Shown in pieces: positions 1 to 5,233 of a stretch of DNA of 7,546 nucleotides. The position numbers were made by a program, and so were the translations under genes. Position 1 is the first letter of the stretch; each line of letters begins with the position of its first letter. Below the pieces are notes generated by a model. It made no database searches. It saw only the letters and a list, made by a program, of their open reading frames with translations, and was not told the origin of the DNA. This DNA comes from an uncultured Bacilli bacterium. Lineage in GTDB: Bacteria > Bacillota_I > Bacilli_A > RF39 > UBA660. Location of the stretch: NCBI GenBank assembly GCA_944358275.1, contig CALVQZ010000054.1:1-7546 (forward strand), read 5' to 3'.

Positions 1-2
1 TA

Positions 3-209
3 GATAAAGATGTAAAAAAAGAACAAGAACATCCTAGTGTTGGAGTTATTTTATGTAGTTTTAAAGATAAAGACGTAGTTGAATATTCGATTAGTAAAAA
101 TTTGTCACAAACAATGATTTCTGAATATAAGTTAAAATTGATAGATAAAAAATTATTAGAATCAAAATTAAGGGAAATGAAGAGATTGATAGATAAAGAT
201 AATAATTAA
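3..209 (+). CDS. C-terminal end of a YhcG/DUF1016-family PDDEXK nuclease (partial, 5' end outside window)
   Basis: Reading from base 3 gives 68 codons with no stop until TAA at 207-209. The peptide contains HPSVGVILCSFKDKDVVEYS, then SQTMISEYKLKL and IDKKLLESKLREM. This matches the tail pattern of DUF1016/YhcG proteins (PxxGLILC-KDK-VVEY, then P-LVAEYxxxLPDKKLL-KL), which I know from the family. These are PD-(D/E)XK nuclease-like proteins found scattered in bacterial accessory DNA, often near restriction or toxin-like genes; their role is not firmly established. Only the tail is visible, so the catalytic core cannot be checked. It is the only plus-strand gene here and converges on the rplJ-rplL operon, whose terminator lies between them. 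It has no clear terminator of its own: the A5/T6 stretch near 217-235 could form only a weak all-AT hairpin. Confidence 0.8.
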   Translation, partial: DKDVKKEQEHPSVGVILCSFKDKDVVEYSISKNLSQTMISEYKLKLIDKKLLESKLREMKRLIDKDNN

Positions 210-240
210 ATTGAAATTAAAAATAAGTACTTTTTTGATA

Positions 241-276
241 TAAAAAAAGATGCATATAAGCATTCTTATACACATC
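241..276 (-). terminator. Intrinsic terminator of the rplJ-rplL operon
   Basis: In the minus-strand transcript, arms 276-265 and 260-249 form a 12-bp stem with a 4-nt loop (AAUG, 264-261). It is followed at once by seven U (248-242). The two positions that are C/A mismatches on the plus strand become G-U and U-G wobbles in the minus-strand RNA. The hairpin is therefore strand-specific and fits termination of rplL, 17 bases past its stop codon. Confidence 0.85.
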
Positions 277-292
277 TATTAACTGTTTTATA

Positions 293-661
293 TTACTTTA
301 ATTCAACAGTAGCGCCAGCTTCTTCTAACTTAGCTTTTAATTCTTCGGCTTCTTCTTTATTTAATCCTTCTTTAATAGCTCCACCAGCTTCAGTTAAGTT
401 CTTAGCTTCAACTAATCCTAATGATGTAACTTCTCTTACTATTTTAATTACAGCAATCTTATTAGCACCAGCACTAGTTAATACAACATCGAATGATGAT
501 TTTTCTTCAGCAGCAGCAGTAGTAGCTGGAGCAGCAGCAACTGCTACAGCAGATGGATCAACACCAAATTCCTCCTTCATTGCATCAACTAATTCCTTAA
601 CTTCTAATAATGTCATTTCTTTTAAACTTTCAATAAAACTTTCTTTTGTTAATTTAGCCAT
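293..661 (-). CDS. rplL: 50S ribosomal protein L7/L12
   Basis: This 122-residue protein is the flexible stalk protein of the large subunit. It binds as dimers to the C-terminal helix of L10 and recruits translation GTPases (IF2, EF-Tu, EF-G). The layout is typical: N-terminal dimerisation helices (about 1-33), an Ala-rich hinge (about 36-55, with runs such as VAVAAAPATTAAAEEK), and a globular C-terminal domain (56-122). The factor-binding surface KIAVIKIVREVTSLGLVEAK is intact. The length is normal. The ATG at 661 has a strong Shine-Dalgarno (AAAGGAGG, 670-677). It lies 27 bases after rplJ with no promoter or terminator between, so it is co-transcribed from the rplJ promoter and ended by the hairpin at 241-276. 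The rpoB gene that usually follows in Bacillota is not here. Confidence 0.97.
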   Translation of the reverse strand: MAKLTKESFIESLKEMTLLEVKELVDAMKEEFGVDPSAVAVAAAPATTAAAEEKSSFDVVLTSAGANKIAVIKIVREVTSLGLVEAKNLTEAGGAIKEGLNKEEAEELKAKLEEAGATVELK

Positions 662-688
662 TTTTAAATTCCTCCTTTAATTTCAATT

Positions 689-1180
689 TTAATTTTCTTT
701 TTGCTCACTATATAAATTAAGAGCAATACTTAAATCTTTTACTATGCCAATCATACCACCAGCAAGCATTGTAAGTAAACCATCTCTTGATGGGATAGTA
801 GCTAACTCAGCTAATTCAGCAAGTGAAGTAACTTTTCCATCAACTAATCCACCCTTAACTGATAATGCTTCGTGATCCTTAGCAAAATTAGTAACAACTT
901 TGATTGGTGCTACTGCATCTTCTGAATATACAAGAGCACTTGGACCAACTACACATTCATCAAGACTAATATTAAGTGAATCTAATGCTCTTTTTGTTAA
1001 TGTATTTTTATAAACCTTAACATCAGCATTGTTTTCTCTTAAACTCTTTCTTAATGAAGTAAGTTCTTCATCAGTAAGCCCTCTATAATCAACAAATACT
1101 ACTCCAGCACTTTCTTTTATCTTAGTTGCTATCTCATTAACTGTTTCTGCTTTTTTTTCTAAGATTAACTTATTTGCCAT
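689..1180 (-). CDS. rplJ: 50S ribosomal protein L10
   Basis: This 163-residue protein anchors L7/L12 dimers to 23S rRNA at the stalk base. The N-terminal rRNA-binding domain shows the family motifs VVFVDYRGLT (27-36) and VYKNTLTKRA (56-65). The C-terminal helix (about 140-163) is the L7/L12 docking segment. I chose the ATG at 1180 because it follows a full Shine-Dalgarno (AAAAGGAGG) and gives the normal MANKxxLEKK start. An in-frame extension to 1249 would run through the regulatory leader and is not real. It is the first gene of the rplJ-rplL operon, preceded by a near-consensus promoter (1311-1339) and an L10 leader. Feedback control by the L10(L12)4 complex through transcription attenuation, as known in B. 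subtilis, is therefore expected. Confidence 0.97.
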   Translation of the reverse strand: MANKLILEKKAETVNEIATKIKESAGVVFVDYRGLTDEELTSLRKSLRENNADVKVYKNTLTKRALDSLNISLDECVVGPSALVYSEDAVAPIKVVTNFAKDHEALSVKGGLVDGKVTSLAELAELATIPSRDGLLTMLAGGMIGIVKDLSIALNLYSEQKEN

Positions 1181-1304
1181 AAGATACCTCCTTTTCGAAT
1201 TATTGTAATATAAAACCTTCACCAAAGACGTGAAGGTATGAAAACTCATTAAACTCCCTCGGTAGGATTTAAATACCTACTGTCTTCGGCAAATTTCTAA
1301 AAAC
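1181..1304 (-). promoter_or_regulatory. Ribosomal protein L10 leader (autoregulatory 5' UTR of rplJL)
   Basis: The untranslated RNA between the predicted start site (about 1304) and rplJ carries the recognisable L10-leader core. This is GCCGAAGACAGTAGG (1290-1276), a loop, then CCTACCGAGG (1267-1258), forming the GUAGG/CCUAC stem. In the family this region binds the L10(L12)4 complex. A terminator hairpin follows (1211-1237). GCCGAAGAC (1290-1282) can instead pair with GTCTTTGGT (1229-1221), including two G-U pairs. That pairing uses the terminator loop and the start of its 3' arm, so it is a good antiterminator candidate. The motifs are seen directly; the mechanism is known from B. subtilis and inferred here. 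Confidence 0.88.
1211..1237 (-). terminator. Attenuator hairpin in the rplJ leader
   Basis: A perfect 8-bp stem ACCTTCAC/GTGAAGGT (arms 1237-1230 and 1222-1215) closes a 7-nt loop. It is followed by a short U-rich stretch (TTTATATT). The U tract is weaker than that of the rplL terminator, which suits a conditional attenuator. Its loop is complementary to the upstream leader core, which allows a switch. Confidence 0.7.
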
Positions 1305-1310
1305 AATTGT

Positions 1311-1339
1311 ATTATATACTATAAATTCTTATTTGTCAA
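1311..1339 (-). promoter_or_regulatory. Sigma-A-type promoter of rplJ-rplL
   Basis: The -35 box is TTGACA (1339-1334), the spacer is exactly 17 bases and the -10 box is TATAAT (1316-1311), a perfect consensus match on all 12 positions. The -35 box lies inside the last codons of rplA (Phe-Asp-Lys just before TAA). The start site should be near 1304, just upstream of the L10 leader. Confidence 0.88.
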
Positions 1340-2024
1340 AAGAATTTACATCTAATTTAATACCAGGCCCCATAGTTGTAGATAATGATATATTTTTAAC
1401 ATAAACACCTTTAACAACAGATGGTTTGCTCTTTAATATTACAGAAACAAAAGCCTTGATATTATCTTTTAATGCTTCTTCAGTAAAAGAAACTTTACCA
1501 ACTAATCCATGAACATTACCATATGAATCAGTTCTATATTCAACTCTACCCTTTTTAACATCAGATACAGCCTTACTTATATCAGTAGTAACAGTACCAG
1601 TCTTAGGATTTGGCATTAAGCCCTTAGGTCCTAAAATCTTACCTAACTTACCAAGTAAAGGCATCATATCAGGAGTAGCAATCATAACATCAAAATCTAA
1701 CCAATTTTCTTTTTCTATCTTTTGTAGAATATCAACATCACCTACAAAATCAGCACCAGCTTCCTTTGCAGTTTTAGCATATTCACCTTTAGCAACAACT
1801 AATACCTTTTTCTCTTTACCAGTTCCATTAGGTAAAACTATTGCTCCTCTTAATTGTTGATCAGACTTTCTAGTATCTAAATTTAATCTCATAGCAATTT
1901 CAACACTACCATCAAATTTAGATATACTTGTTTCTTTTACTAACTTAACTGCTTCATCTAAAGTATATAACTTAGTTCTATCTACTTTAGCTAAAACTTC
2001 TAAATATTTTTTTCCTTTCTTCAT
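1329..2024 (-). CDS. rplA: 50S ribosomal protein L1
   Basis: This 231-residue protein binds the L1 stalk of 23S rRNA and helps release deacylated tRNA from the E site. It also represses its own mRNA in known systems. Residues 125-145 hold the family signature around KILGPKGLMPNPKTG, and the N-terminus KKGKKYLEV and the C-terminal MGPGIKLDVN are typical. The length is normal. The ATG at 2024 follows AGGAGG (2036-2031) with ideal spacing; a longer frame reaching 2069 would read through the L1-type hairpin and is rejected. It lies 90 bases downstream of rplK in the same transcript. Its 3' end contains the -35 box of the next promoter, so the last three codons do double duty. Confidence 0.97.
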   Translation of the reverse strand: MKKGKKYLEVLAKVDRTKLYTLDEAVKLVKETSISKFDGSVEIAMRLNLDTRKSDQQLRGAIVLPNGTGKEKKVLVVAKGEYAKTAKEAGADFVGDVDILQKIEKENWLDFDVMIATPDMMPLLGKLGKILGPKGLMPNPKTGTVTTDISKAVSDVKKGRVEYRTDSYGNVHGLVGKVSFTEEALKDNIKAFVSVILKSKPSVVKGVYVKNISLSTTMGPGIKLDVNSFDK

Positions 2025-2039
2025 CTTATACCTCCTAAT

Positions 2040-2067
2040 GTGGTCAAATGCGGACTCTCGCTCCCAC
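2040..2067 (-). promoter_or_regulatory. L1-binding-type mRNA hairpin before rplA (23S rRNA mimic)
   Basis: The transcript reads GTGGGAGCGAG (2067-2057), then TCCGC, ATTTGA and CCAC (ending at 2040). GUGG pairs with CCAC. The inner GCG/CGC stem leaves an asymmetric internal loop with GA on the 5' side and AUUUGA on the other. This copies the L1 stalk of 23S rRNA, where GUGGGAGG is matched by a segment ending AAAUACCAC. It ends three bases before the AGGAGG of rplA, so bound L1 could block initiation. A 6-bp hairpin (CATAGG/CCTATG, 2083-2067) sits directly upstream. Confidence 0.72.
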
Positions 2068-2114
2068 ATAGGTATTACCTATGCATGAATTATTCTATTA
2101 TACTAATTTTAAAC

Positions 2115-2540
2115 TTAATCTTCTATTTTAATACCCATATTCACAGCAGTACCTTCGATAATCTTCATTGCAGATTCAACATCATATGCATTTAAATCAG
2201 CCATCTTAGTTTCTGCTATTTCTCTTAAAGAATCTCTAGATATAGTTGCAACTGTTTCATTTTTACCTTTAGTTGCACCTTTATTTATCTTAGCATATTT
2301 CTTTAATAAGAATGCTGCTGGTGGAGTCTTTAATTTAAAATCGTAAGAACGATCTTCATAAAGTGATATTTCTACTGGTAAAATATCTCCCATCTTATCT
2401 CTAGTTGCATCGTTAAACTTCGTACAAAATTCTTGTAAATTGATTCCTGCAGGTCCTAAAACTGTTCCAACTGGTGGAGCAGGTGTAGCTTTTCCAGCAG
2501 GTATTTGTAATTTAATCTTTTTAACTACTTGTTTTGCCAC
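2115..2540 (-). CDS. rplK: 50S ribosomal protein L11
   Basis: This 141-residue protein binds the GTPase-associated centre of 23S rRNA. In other bacteria it is needed for RelA-type sensing of uncharged tRNA. Residues 9-33 hold the conserved KLQIPAGKATPAPPVG followed by LGPAGIN, including the proline-rich linker segment. TPPAAFLLKKYAKINKG, starting near residue 72, marks the RNA-binding C-terminal domain. The start is GTG at 2540, because AGGAGGTG (2554-2547) lies just upstream and the protein then begins VAKQVVKKI at the usual family length. The GTG at 2549 overlaps the Shine-Dalgarno and is rejected. It has its own extended -10 promoter (2639-2667) and an L1-type hairpin in its leader, pointing to feedback control together with rplA. 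Confidence 0.97.
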   Translation of the reverse strand: MAKQVVKKIKLQIPAGKATPAPPVGTVLGPAGINLQEFCTKFNDATRDKMGDILPVEISLYEDRSYDFKLKTPPAAFLLKKYAKINKGATKGKNETVATISRDSLREIAETKMADLNAYDVESAMKIIEGTAVNMGIKIED

Positions 2541-2572
2541 GAAAAACACCTCCTATAAATATTTTTCCGCGA

Positions 2573-2604
2573 GTGGTAATAATGATTTCCGCTTAATCTC
2601 CCAC
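2573..2604 (-). promoter_or_regulatory. L1-binding-type mRNA hairpin before rplK (23S rRNA mimic)
   Basis: The transcript runs GTGGGAGATT (2604-2595), a 7-nt loop AAGCGGA, AATC, then ATTATTACCAC (ending at 2573). GUGG/CCAC and GAUU/AAUC stems flank an asymmetric loop, with GA opposite AUUAUUA. The pattern GUGGGAG...AxxACCAC matches the L1 stalk of 23S rRNA and the second copy before rplA. L1 is known to repress the rplK-rplA operon in other bacteria, so I infer a repressor site about 20 bases upstream of the rplK Shine-Dalgarno. Confidence 0.72.
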
Positions 2605-2638
2605 TTTTTTTCATCTATATAAATCATATAGCGAACTT

Positions 2639-2667
2639 ATTTTATCACTATATTCATATAAATGCAA
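2639..2667 (-). promoter_or_regulatory. Extended -10 promoter of rplK-rplA
   Basis: The -35 box is TTGCAT (2667-2662), the spacer is 17 bases and the -10 box is TAAAAT (2644-2639), preceded by TGA (extended -10). The start site would be near 2632, giving a leader of about 90 bases. That leader holds a small AU-rich hairpin (2631-2615) and the L1-type hairpin. Confidence 0.7.
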
Positions 2668-2675
2668 TAATAAAA

Positions 2676-3215
2676 TTATGCTTTTTCAACCTGTGAAATA
2701 GTAACTTCAACAGGAGTTTCTTGGCCAAATAAATCTATTAACACAGTAAGTGAATTATTAGAAATATCAACAGACTGTATTTTACCATACATATTTTTAA
2801 ATGGACCTTCTATAACCTTAACTTTTTCGCCTTCTTTTAACTCATCATCGATATTCAATCTACTCATACCCATATTAGATAATATTCTATCTATTTCAGC
2901 AGGTAGTAACGGTACTGGTTTAGCACCTTTTCCAGATGAACCAATAAATCCTGTAACACCTGGTGTATTACGTACAACATACCATGCTTCATCAGACATA
3001 ATCATTTCTATTAAAACATAACCAGGAAACATCTTCTTTACCTTTTCCTTAGTCACACCATCTTTTACTTCTACTTCCTTTTGCTCAGGTATAATAACCC
3101 TAAAAATATTATCTTGCATATTCATAGAATTGATACGCATCTCTAATTTTTCTTTAACTTTACTTTCATGTCCAGAATAAGTATTAACTACATACCATAA
3201 TTTTTGATTATCCAT
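2676..3215 (-). CDS. nusG: Transcription termination/antitermination factor NusG
   Basis: This 179-residue protein binds the RNA polymerase clamp to control pausing and Rho-linked or Rho-independent termination. It can couple transcription to the ribosome through S10. The N-terminal NGN domain (about 5-115) shows WYVVNTYSGHE (7-17), MFPGYVLIEM (62-71) and VRNTPGVTGFIG (81-92). The KOW domain (about 127-175) begins KEGEKVKVIEGPFKNMYGKI. The length is typical. The ATG at 3215 starts three bases after the secE TAG, and its Shine-Dalgarno (GGGGGTG) lies inside the last secE codons, so the two are translationally coupled. The intergenic space after it carries the rplK promoter and no terminator, so some read-through into rplK is likely. 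Confidence 0.97.
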   Translation of the reverse strand: MDNQKLWYVVNTYSGHESKVKEKLEMRINSMNMQDNIFRVIIPEQKEVEVKDGVTKEKVKKMFPGYVLIEMIMSDEAWYVVRNTPGVTGFIGSSGKGAKPVPLLPAEIDRILSNMGMSRLNIDDELKEGEKVKVIEGPFKNMYGKIQSVDISNNSLTVLIDLFGQETPVEVTISQVEKA

Positions 3216-3218
3216 ATA

Positions 3219-3398
3219 CTACACCCCCAAAGACTTGAAAAACGCTACTACAAAATCGATTGATAAGAAAAATACTGCAAAAAACACAATAAATACTATA
3301 GTTATAGTCGTATACTTAACCATATTATTATTGTTTGGCCATATAACTTTAGAAATCTCTTTTTTTACATCTTTAAAAAAATTACTAATTTTCTTCAT
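3219..3398 (-). CDS. secE: Preprotein translocase subunit SecE
   Basis: This 59-residue, single-span form is normal for Bacillota. SecE clamps SecY in the SecYEG protein-conducting channel of the cytoplasmic membrane. An amphipathic N-terminal helix (1-20, ending SKVIWP, the family's conserved Trp-Pro) precedes one membrane segment (about 29-54, TTITIVFIVFFAVFFLSIDF). I chose the ATG at 3398 because GGGAG (3409-3405) sits five bases upstream. Starting at 3416 or 3410 would place the start within or before that Shine-Dalgarno. It is coupled to nusG. It has its own promoter (3452-3480), but a terminator-like hairpin lies between that promoter and the gene. No rpmG (L33) gene lies upstream, where it usually is. 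Confidence 0.95.
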   Translation of the reverse strand: MKKISNFFKDVKKEISKVIWPNNNNMVKYTTITIVFIVFFAVFFLSIDFVVAFFKSLGV

Positions 3399-3413
3399 AA
3401 ACACTCCCATTTT

Positions 3414-3439
3414 CAAAATAAAAACACTTTATTAAGTGC
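3414..3439 (-). terminator. Terminator-like hairpin between sigH and secE
   Basis: In the minus-strand RNA, GCACUU-AAUA-AAGUGU (3439-3424) forms a 5-bp stem plus a closing G-U, followed by UUUUAUUUUG. It lies after the secE promoter and about 60 bases past the sigH stop. It can stop sigH read-through. A polymerase starting near 3445 would have made only about 22 nt of RNA here, so it may attenuate little of the secE transcript. The stem is short and AU-rich, so efficiency is uncertain. Confidence 0.55.
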
Positions 3440-3442
3440 CCG

Positions 3443-3481
3443 ATTGACTAGATAATACCATAATTATAGCATTTAGTCAAT
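3443..3481 (-). repeat. 8-bp inverted repeat spanning the secE promoter
   Basis: ATTGACTA (3443-3450) and TAGTCAAT (3474-3481) are perfect inverted copies, 31 bp from start to start. One arm contains the -35 box and the other lies at the predicted start site. This could be an operator for a dimeric or looping regulator, or chance in AT-rich DNA. Confidence 0.35.
3452..3480 (-). promoter_or_regulatory. Sigma-A-type promoter of secE-nusG
   Basis: The -35 box is TTGACT (3480-3475), the spacer is 17 bases and the -10 box is TATTAT (3457-3452), preceded by TGG (extended -10). The start site should be near 3445. It separates secE-nusG from the sigH transcript. Confidence 0.78.
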
Positions 3482-3495
3482 ACTAACACAAAAAA

Positions 3496-4110
3496 TCAAT
3501 TATCATTACTTTCTAAAATCTTTTTAATCTTACTTCTAATTCTCTGAAGTGCAGAATCTACAGATTTATAACTCTTATCTAAAAGAGAAGCAATCTCTTT
3601 ATATTCTAGTCCTAAAATTTTTAAATCAAACACACTTCTTTCAAAATCACTCATTTCCTTGTATATAGAATTATACAAATTTTCTCTTGCCTCATCATTT
3701 TCAACTTTTACACTAGGATTAAAAGTATCATCTAATAATACATCTAAAAGTGTTCTTCCTTTTTCATCAATAGTAACATCTAATGAGCAAGAATCATTTA
3801 AAAAATAATGTTTCTTTCTTTGAGCCGAAGATAACACTGATAATATTTGTCTTTCAATACATACATTAGCAAAAGATACAAACTTAGTATCTTTATTATC
3901 TTTATAATTTTTTATCGCTTCACTAAGTCCTACCATTCCTTCTTGAAACAAATCATTATACTCAAGTCCTACTTTCTTTCCCAAATTCTTATATTTATTA
4001 GCCTTCATATCAATAATACCTTTATATTTATCATATAAAATATTTGCTGCATCTTCGTTTGATTCACAAATTAAATATAATAATTCTTGGTCATTGTAAT
4101 CTTCATACAT
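3496..4110 (-). CDS. sigH: RNA polymerase sigma factor SigH (sigma-30 type)
   Basis: This 204-residue sigma-70-family factor lacks regions 1.1 and 3, as SigH does. In Bacillus it directs transition-phase and early sporulation genes. Region 2 spans about 20-95, with the core-binding DLFQEGMVGLSEAIKNYK at 53-70. A linker carries TLLDVLLDDTFNP (120-132), closely resembling the TLLDV...LNPE segment of B. subtilis SigH. Region 4 (about 150-196) has a helix-turn-helix, EYKEIASLLDKSYKSVDSAL. Position supports the identity, since sigH normally lies between the rlmB group and secE. The ATG at 4110 is four bases after the rlmB stop, with TGAGGAA in the rlmB end as its Shine-Dalgarno, so the two are coupled. 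It could be a sister factor such as SigI or SigK by sequence alone, but context argues for SigH. Confidence 0.93.
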   Translation of the reverse strand: MYEDYNDQELLYLICESNEDAANILYDKYKGIIDMKANKYKNLGKKVGLEYNDLFQEGMVGLSEAIKNYKDNKDTKFVSFANVCIERQILSVLSSAQRKKHYFLNDSCSLDVTIDEKGRTLLDVLLDDTFNPSVKVENDEARENLYNSIYKEMSDFERSVFDLKILGLEYKEIASLLDKSYKSVDSALQRIRSKIKKILESNDN

Positions 4111-4114
4111 ATTA

Positions 4115-4813
4115 TCAATTCCTCATTTCAAATATTTTATAAATTATAATACCTGCTGCAACAGATGCATTAAGACTATTTACTTTACCTACCATAGGAA
4201 TATTAACTATAAAATCACACTTTTCTTTAACTAACCTACTCATACCATTTCCTTCACTACCAATAACAACAGCAACAGGCATATCATAATCTAAACTATT
4301 ATATAAAACACTATTATCCATATCAGTACCAACTATCCATATACCTTTTTCTTTTAACTCATCTATTGTTTTACTTAAATTAGTAACCATACATACTTTC
4401 ATATTATTAAGAGCTCCCGCACTAGTCTTCATTACAGTAGAATTAACAGAAACACTTCTATCTTTAGGAATAATTATTCCATCTACACCTGCCGCTTCAC
4501 AAGTTCTTACAATTGCTCCAAAATTATGTGGATCTTCTAAATGGTCTAAAATAACTATAAAAGGTTCATCACTAACTAGTAATTCGTCTAAACTGCAATA
4601 TTTATAATCTGGTACACTTAATATTATACCCTGATTATTAGAACAATCAAATTTATCAATTTGCTTTTTTGTAAGAATTTCTATATCAATTTTTTTATTT
4701 TGTAACATAAAAATGATTTCTTTATCATTAAAATCATTGCTAATATATGCTTTTATTATATTTTTATTTCCTTTTAAAGCTTCTTTAGTAACATTCTTGC
4801 CACATATATACAT
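4115..4813 (-). CDS. rlmB: 23S rRNA (guanosine-2'-O-)-methyltransferase RlmB, SpoU/TrmH family
   Basis: This protein (232 residues from the chosen start) methylates the 2'-O of a P-loop guanosine of 23S rRNA (G2251 in E. coli numbering) using S-adenosylmethionine. An N-terminal L30e-like RNA-binding domain (about 1-70, MYICGKNVTKEALKG) precedes the SPOUT knot domain. Motif 1 is HNFGAIVRTCEAAG (96-109, with Asn97, Arg103 and Glu107). Motif 2 is VVIGSEGNGMSR (182-193). Motif 3 is IPMVGKVNSLNASVAAG (205-221). All catalytic motifs are intact. I prefer the ATG at 4813, seven bases after GGAGG. The ATG at 4819 directly abuts that Shine-Dalgarno but would add only two residues. It overlaps or abuts the mrnC stop and is followed directly by sigH; the rae1/yacP gene usually between them is absent. 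Confidence 0.96.
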   Translation of the reverse strand: MYICGKNVTKEALKGNKNIIKAYISNDFNDKEIIFMLQNKKIDIEILTKKQIDKFDCSNNQGIILSVPDYKYCSLDELLVSDEPFIVILDHLEDPHNFGAIVRTCEAAGVDGIIIPKDRSVSVNSTVMKTSAGALNNMKVCMVTNLSKTIDELKEKGIWIVGTDMDNSVLYNSLDYDMPVAVVIGSEGNGMSRLVKEKCDFIVNIPMVGKVNSLNASVAAGIIIYKIFEMRN

Positions 4814-4815
4814 AA

Positions 4816-5190
4816 TCATTCCTCCATTATAAAATCAACTAATTCATCTATCCTATCAAACATATTATTTAAGTATAAATAACCAAATATTGCTTCAAAA
4901 CCAGTAGCCTTCTTATAAGTTATAATATCAGTATTAGAAGGATGAGATTTAATCTTACTATTTCTAGCTCTTTTATAAACATCAAGTTCTATATCACTAA
5001 GCATATTAAGTAATATCATCTTATCCATATAATAACATTGCCCTTTAGCACTAACATATTTAGTACATATCTTTTGTAAATCATTTACTTTATTTATCTT
5101 CATTAAAACAAGTCTATTTCTTATTTTTAATTCATATATCGCATCCCCTATATACGCTAAAACAAGAGGATTTATCAAATTAACATTCAC
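4816..5190 (-). CDS. mrnC: Mini-ribonuclease III (MrnC), 23S rRNA maturation
   Basis: This 124-residue protein is an RNase III catalytic domain without a dsRNA-binding domain. In B. subtilis it trims both ends of 23S precursor in L3-bound particles. The family motif is at 12-21, AYIGDAIYEL, with likely metal ligands Asp16 and Glu20. The second motif, TDIITYKKATGFEAIFGYLYL (87-107), has the conserved Glu99. The start is uncertain. I chose GTG at 5190 because GGTGAT lies just upstream; TTG at 5205 lies in the U tract of a terminator-like hairpin and would add five residues. It ends in TGA overlapping or abutting the rlmB start, so the two rRNA enzymes are coupled. The usual upstream neighbour cysS is replaced here by divIC. 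Confidence 0.92.
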   Translation of the reverse strand: MNVNLINPLVLAYIGDAIYELKIRNRLVLMKINKVNDLQKICTKYVSAKGQCYYMDKMILLNMLSDIELDVYKRARNSKIKSHPSNTDIITYKKATGFEAIFGYLYLNNMFDRIDELVDFIMEE

Positions 5191-5203
5191 TTTATCACCA
5201 CAC

Positions 5204-5233
5204 AAAAAACTAAGAATAACTAATTTATTCTTA
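5204..5233 (-). terminator. Terminator-like hairpin overlapping the divIC stop codon
   Basis: In the minus-strand RNA, UAAGAAUAA-AUUAG-UUAUUCUUA (5233-5211) makes a perfect 9-bp stem with the divIC UAG stop in its loop. One G and then six U (5209-5204) follow. Only one pair is G-C, so it is probably a partial terminator or attenuator before mrnC. Ribosomes reaching the divIC stop would cover it, which could couple divIC translation to read-through. Confidence 0.45.

Noticed and set aside
210..240. A-run/T-run (about 217-235) as a terminator for the plus-strand nuclease gene
   Set aside because: Only A-T pairing is possible with a central palindrome that leaves no good loop; support is too weak to annotate.
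1181..1249. In-frame 5' extension of rplJ giving 23 extra residues
   Set aside because: It runs through the attenuator hairpin of the L10 leader; the ATG at 1180 has a full Shine-Dalgarno and the normal family N-terminus.
2025..2069. In-frame 5' extension of rplA
   Set aside because: It covers the L1-type hairpin and the Shine-Dalgarno of the ATG at 2024, and the added residues do not resemble L1.
2097..2102. TATAAT hexamer between rplK and rplA as an rplA promoter
   Set aside because: No acceptable -35 box at 16-18 bases and no TGn before it; such hexamers are common in AT-rich DNA.
2440..2622. Plus-strand open frame opposite the rplK start
   Set aside because: Antisense shadow of L11 coding sequence and its leader; no Shine-Dalgarno and no family resemblance.
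3235..3435. Plus-strand open frame opposite secE
   Set aside because: Antisense shadow in AT-rich DNA; the minus-strand SecE is clear.
3417..3495. Searched for rpmG (L33) or a tRNA-Trp gene, often found before secE
   Set aside because: The gap is too short for rpmG; the bases form a promoter and hairpin, with no cloverleaf or CCA-type end.
3847..4038. Plus-strand hydrophobic frame opposite sigH
   Set aside because: Mirror of sigH codons; no start signals, and an Ile/Phe-rich composition expected by chance on the opposite strand.
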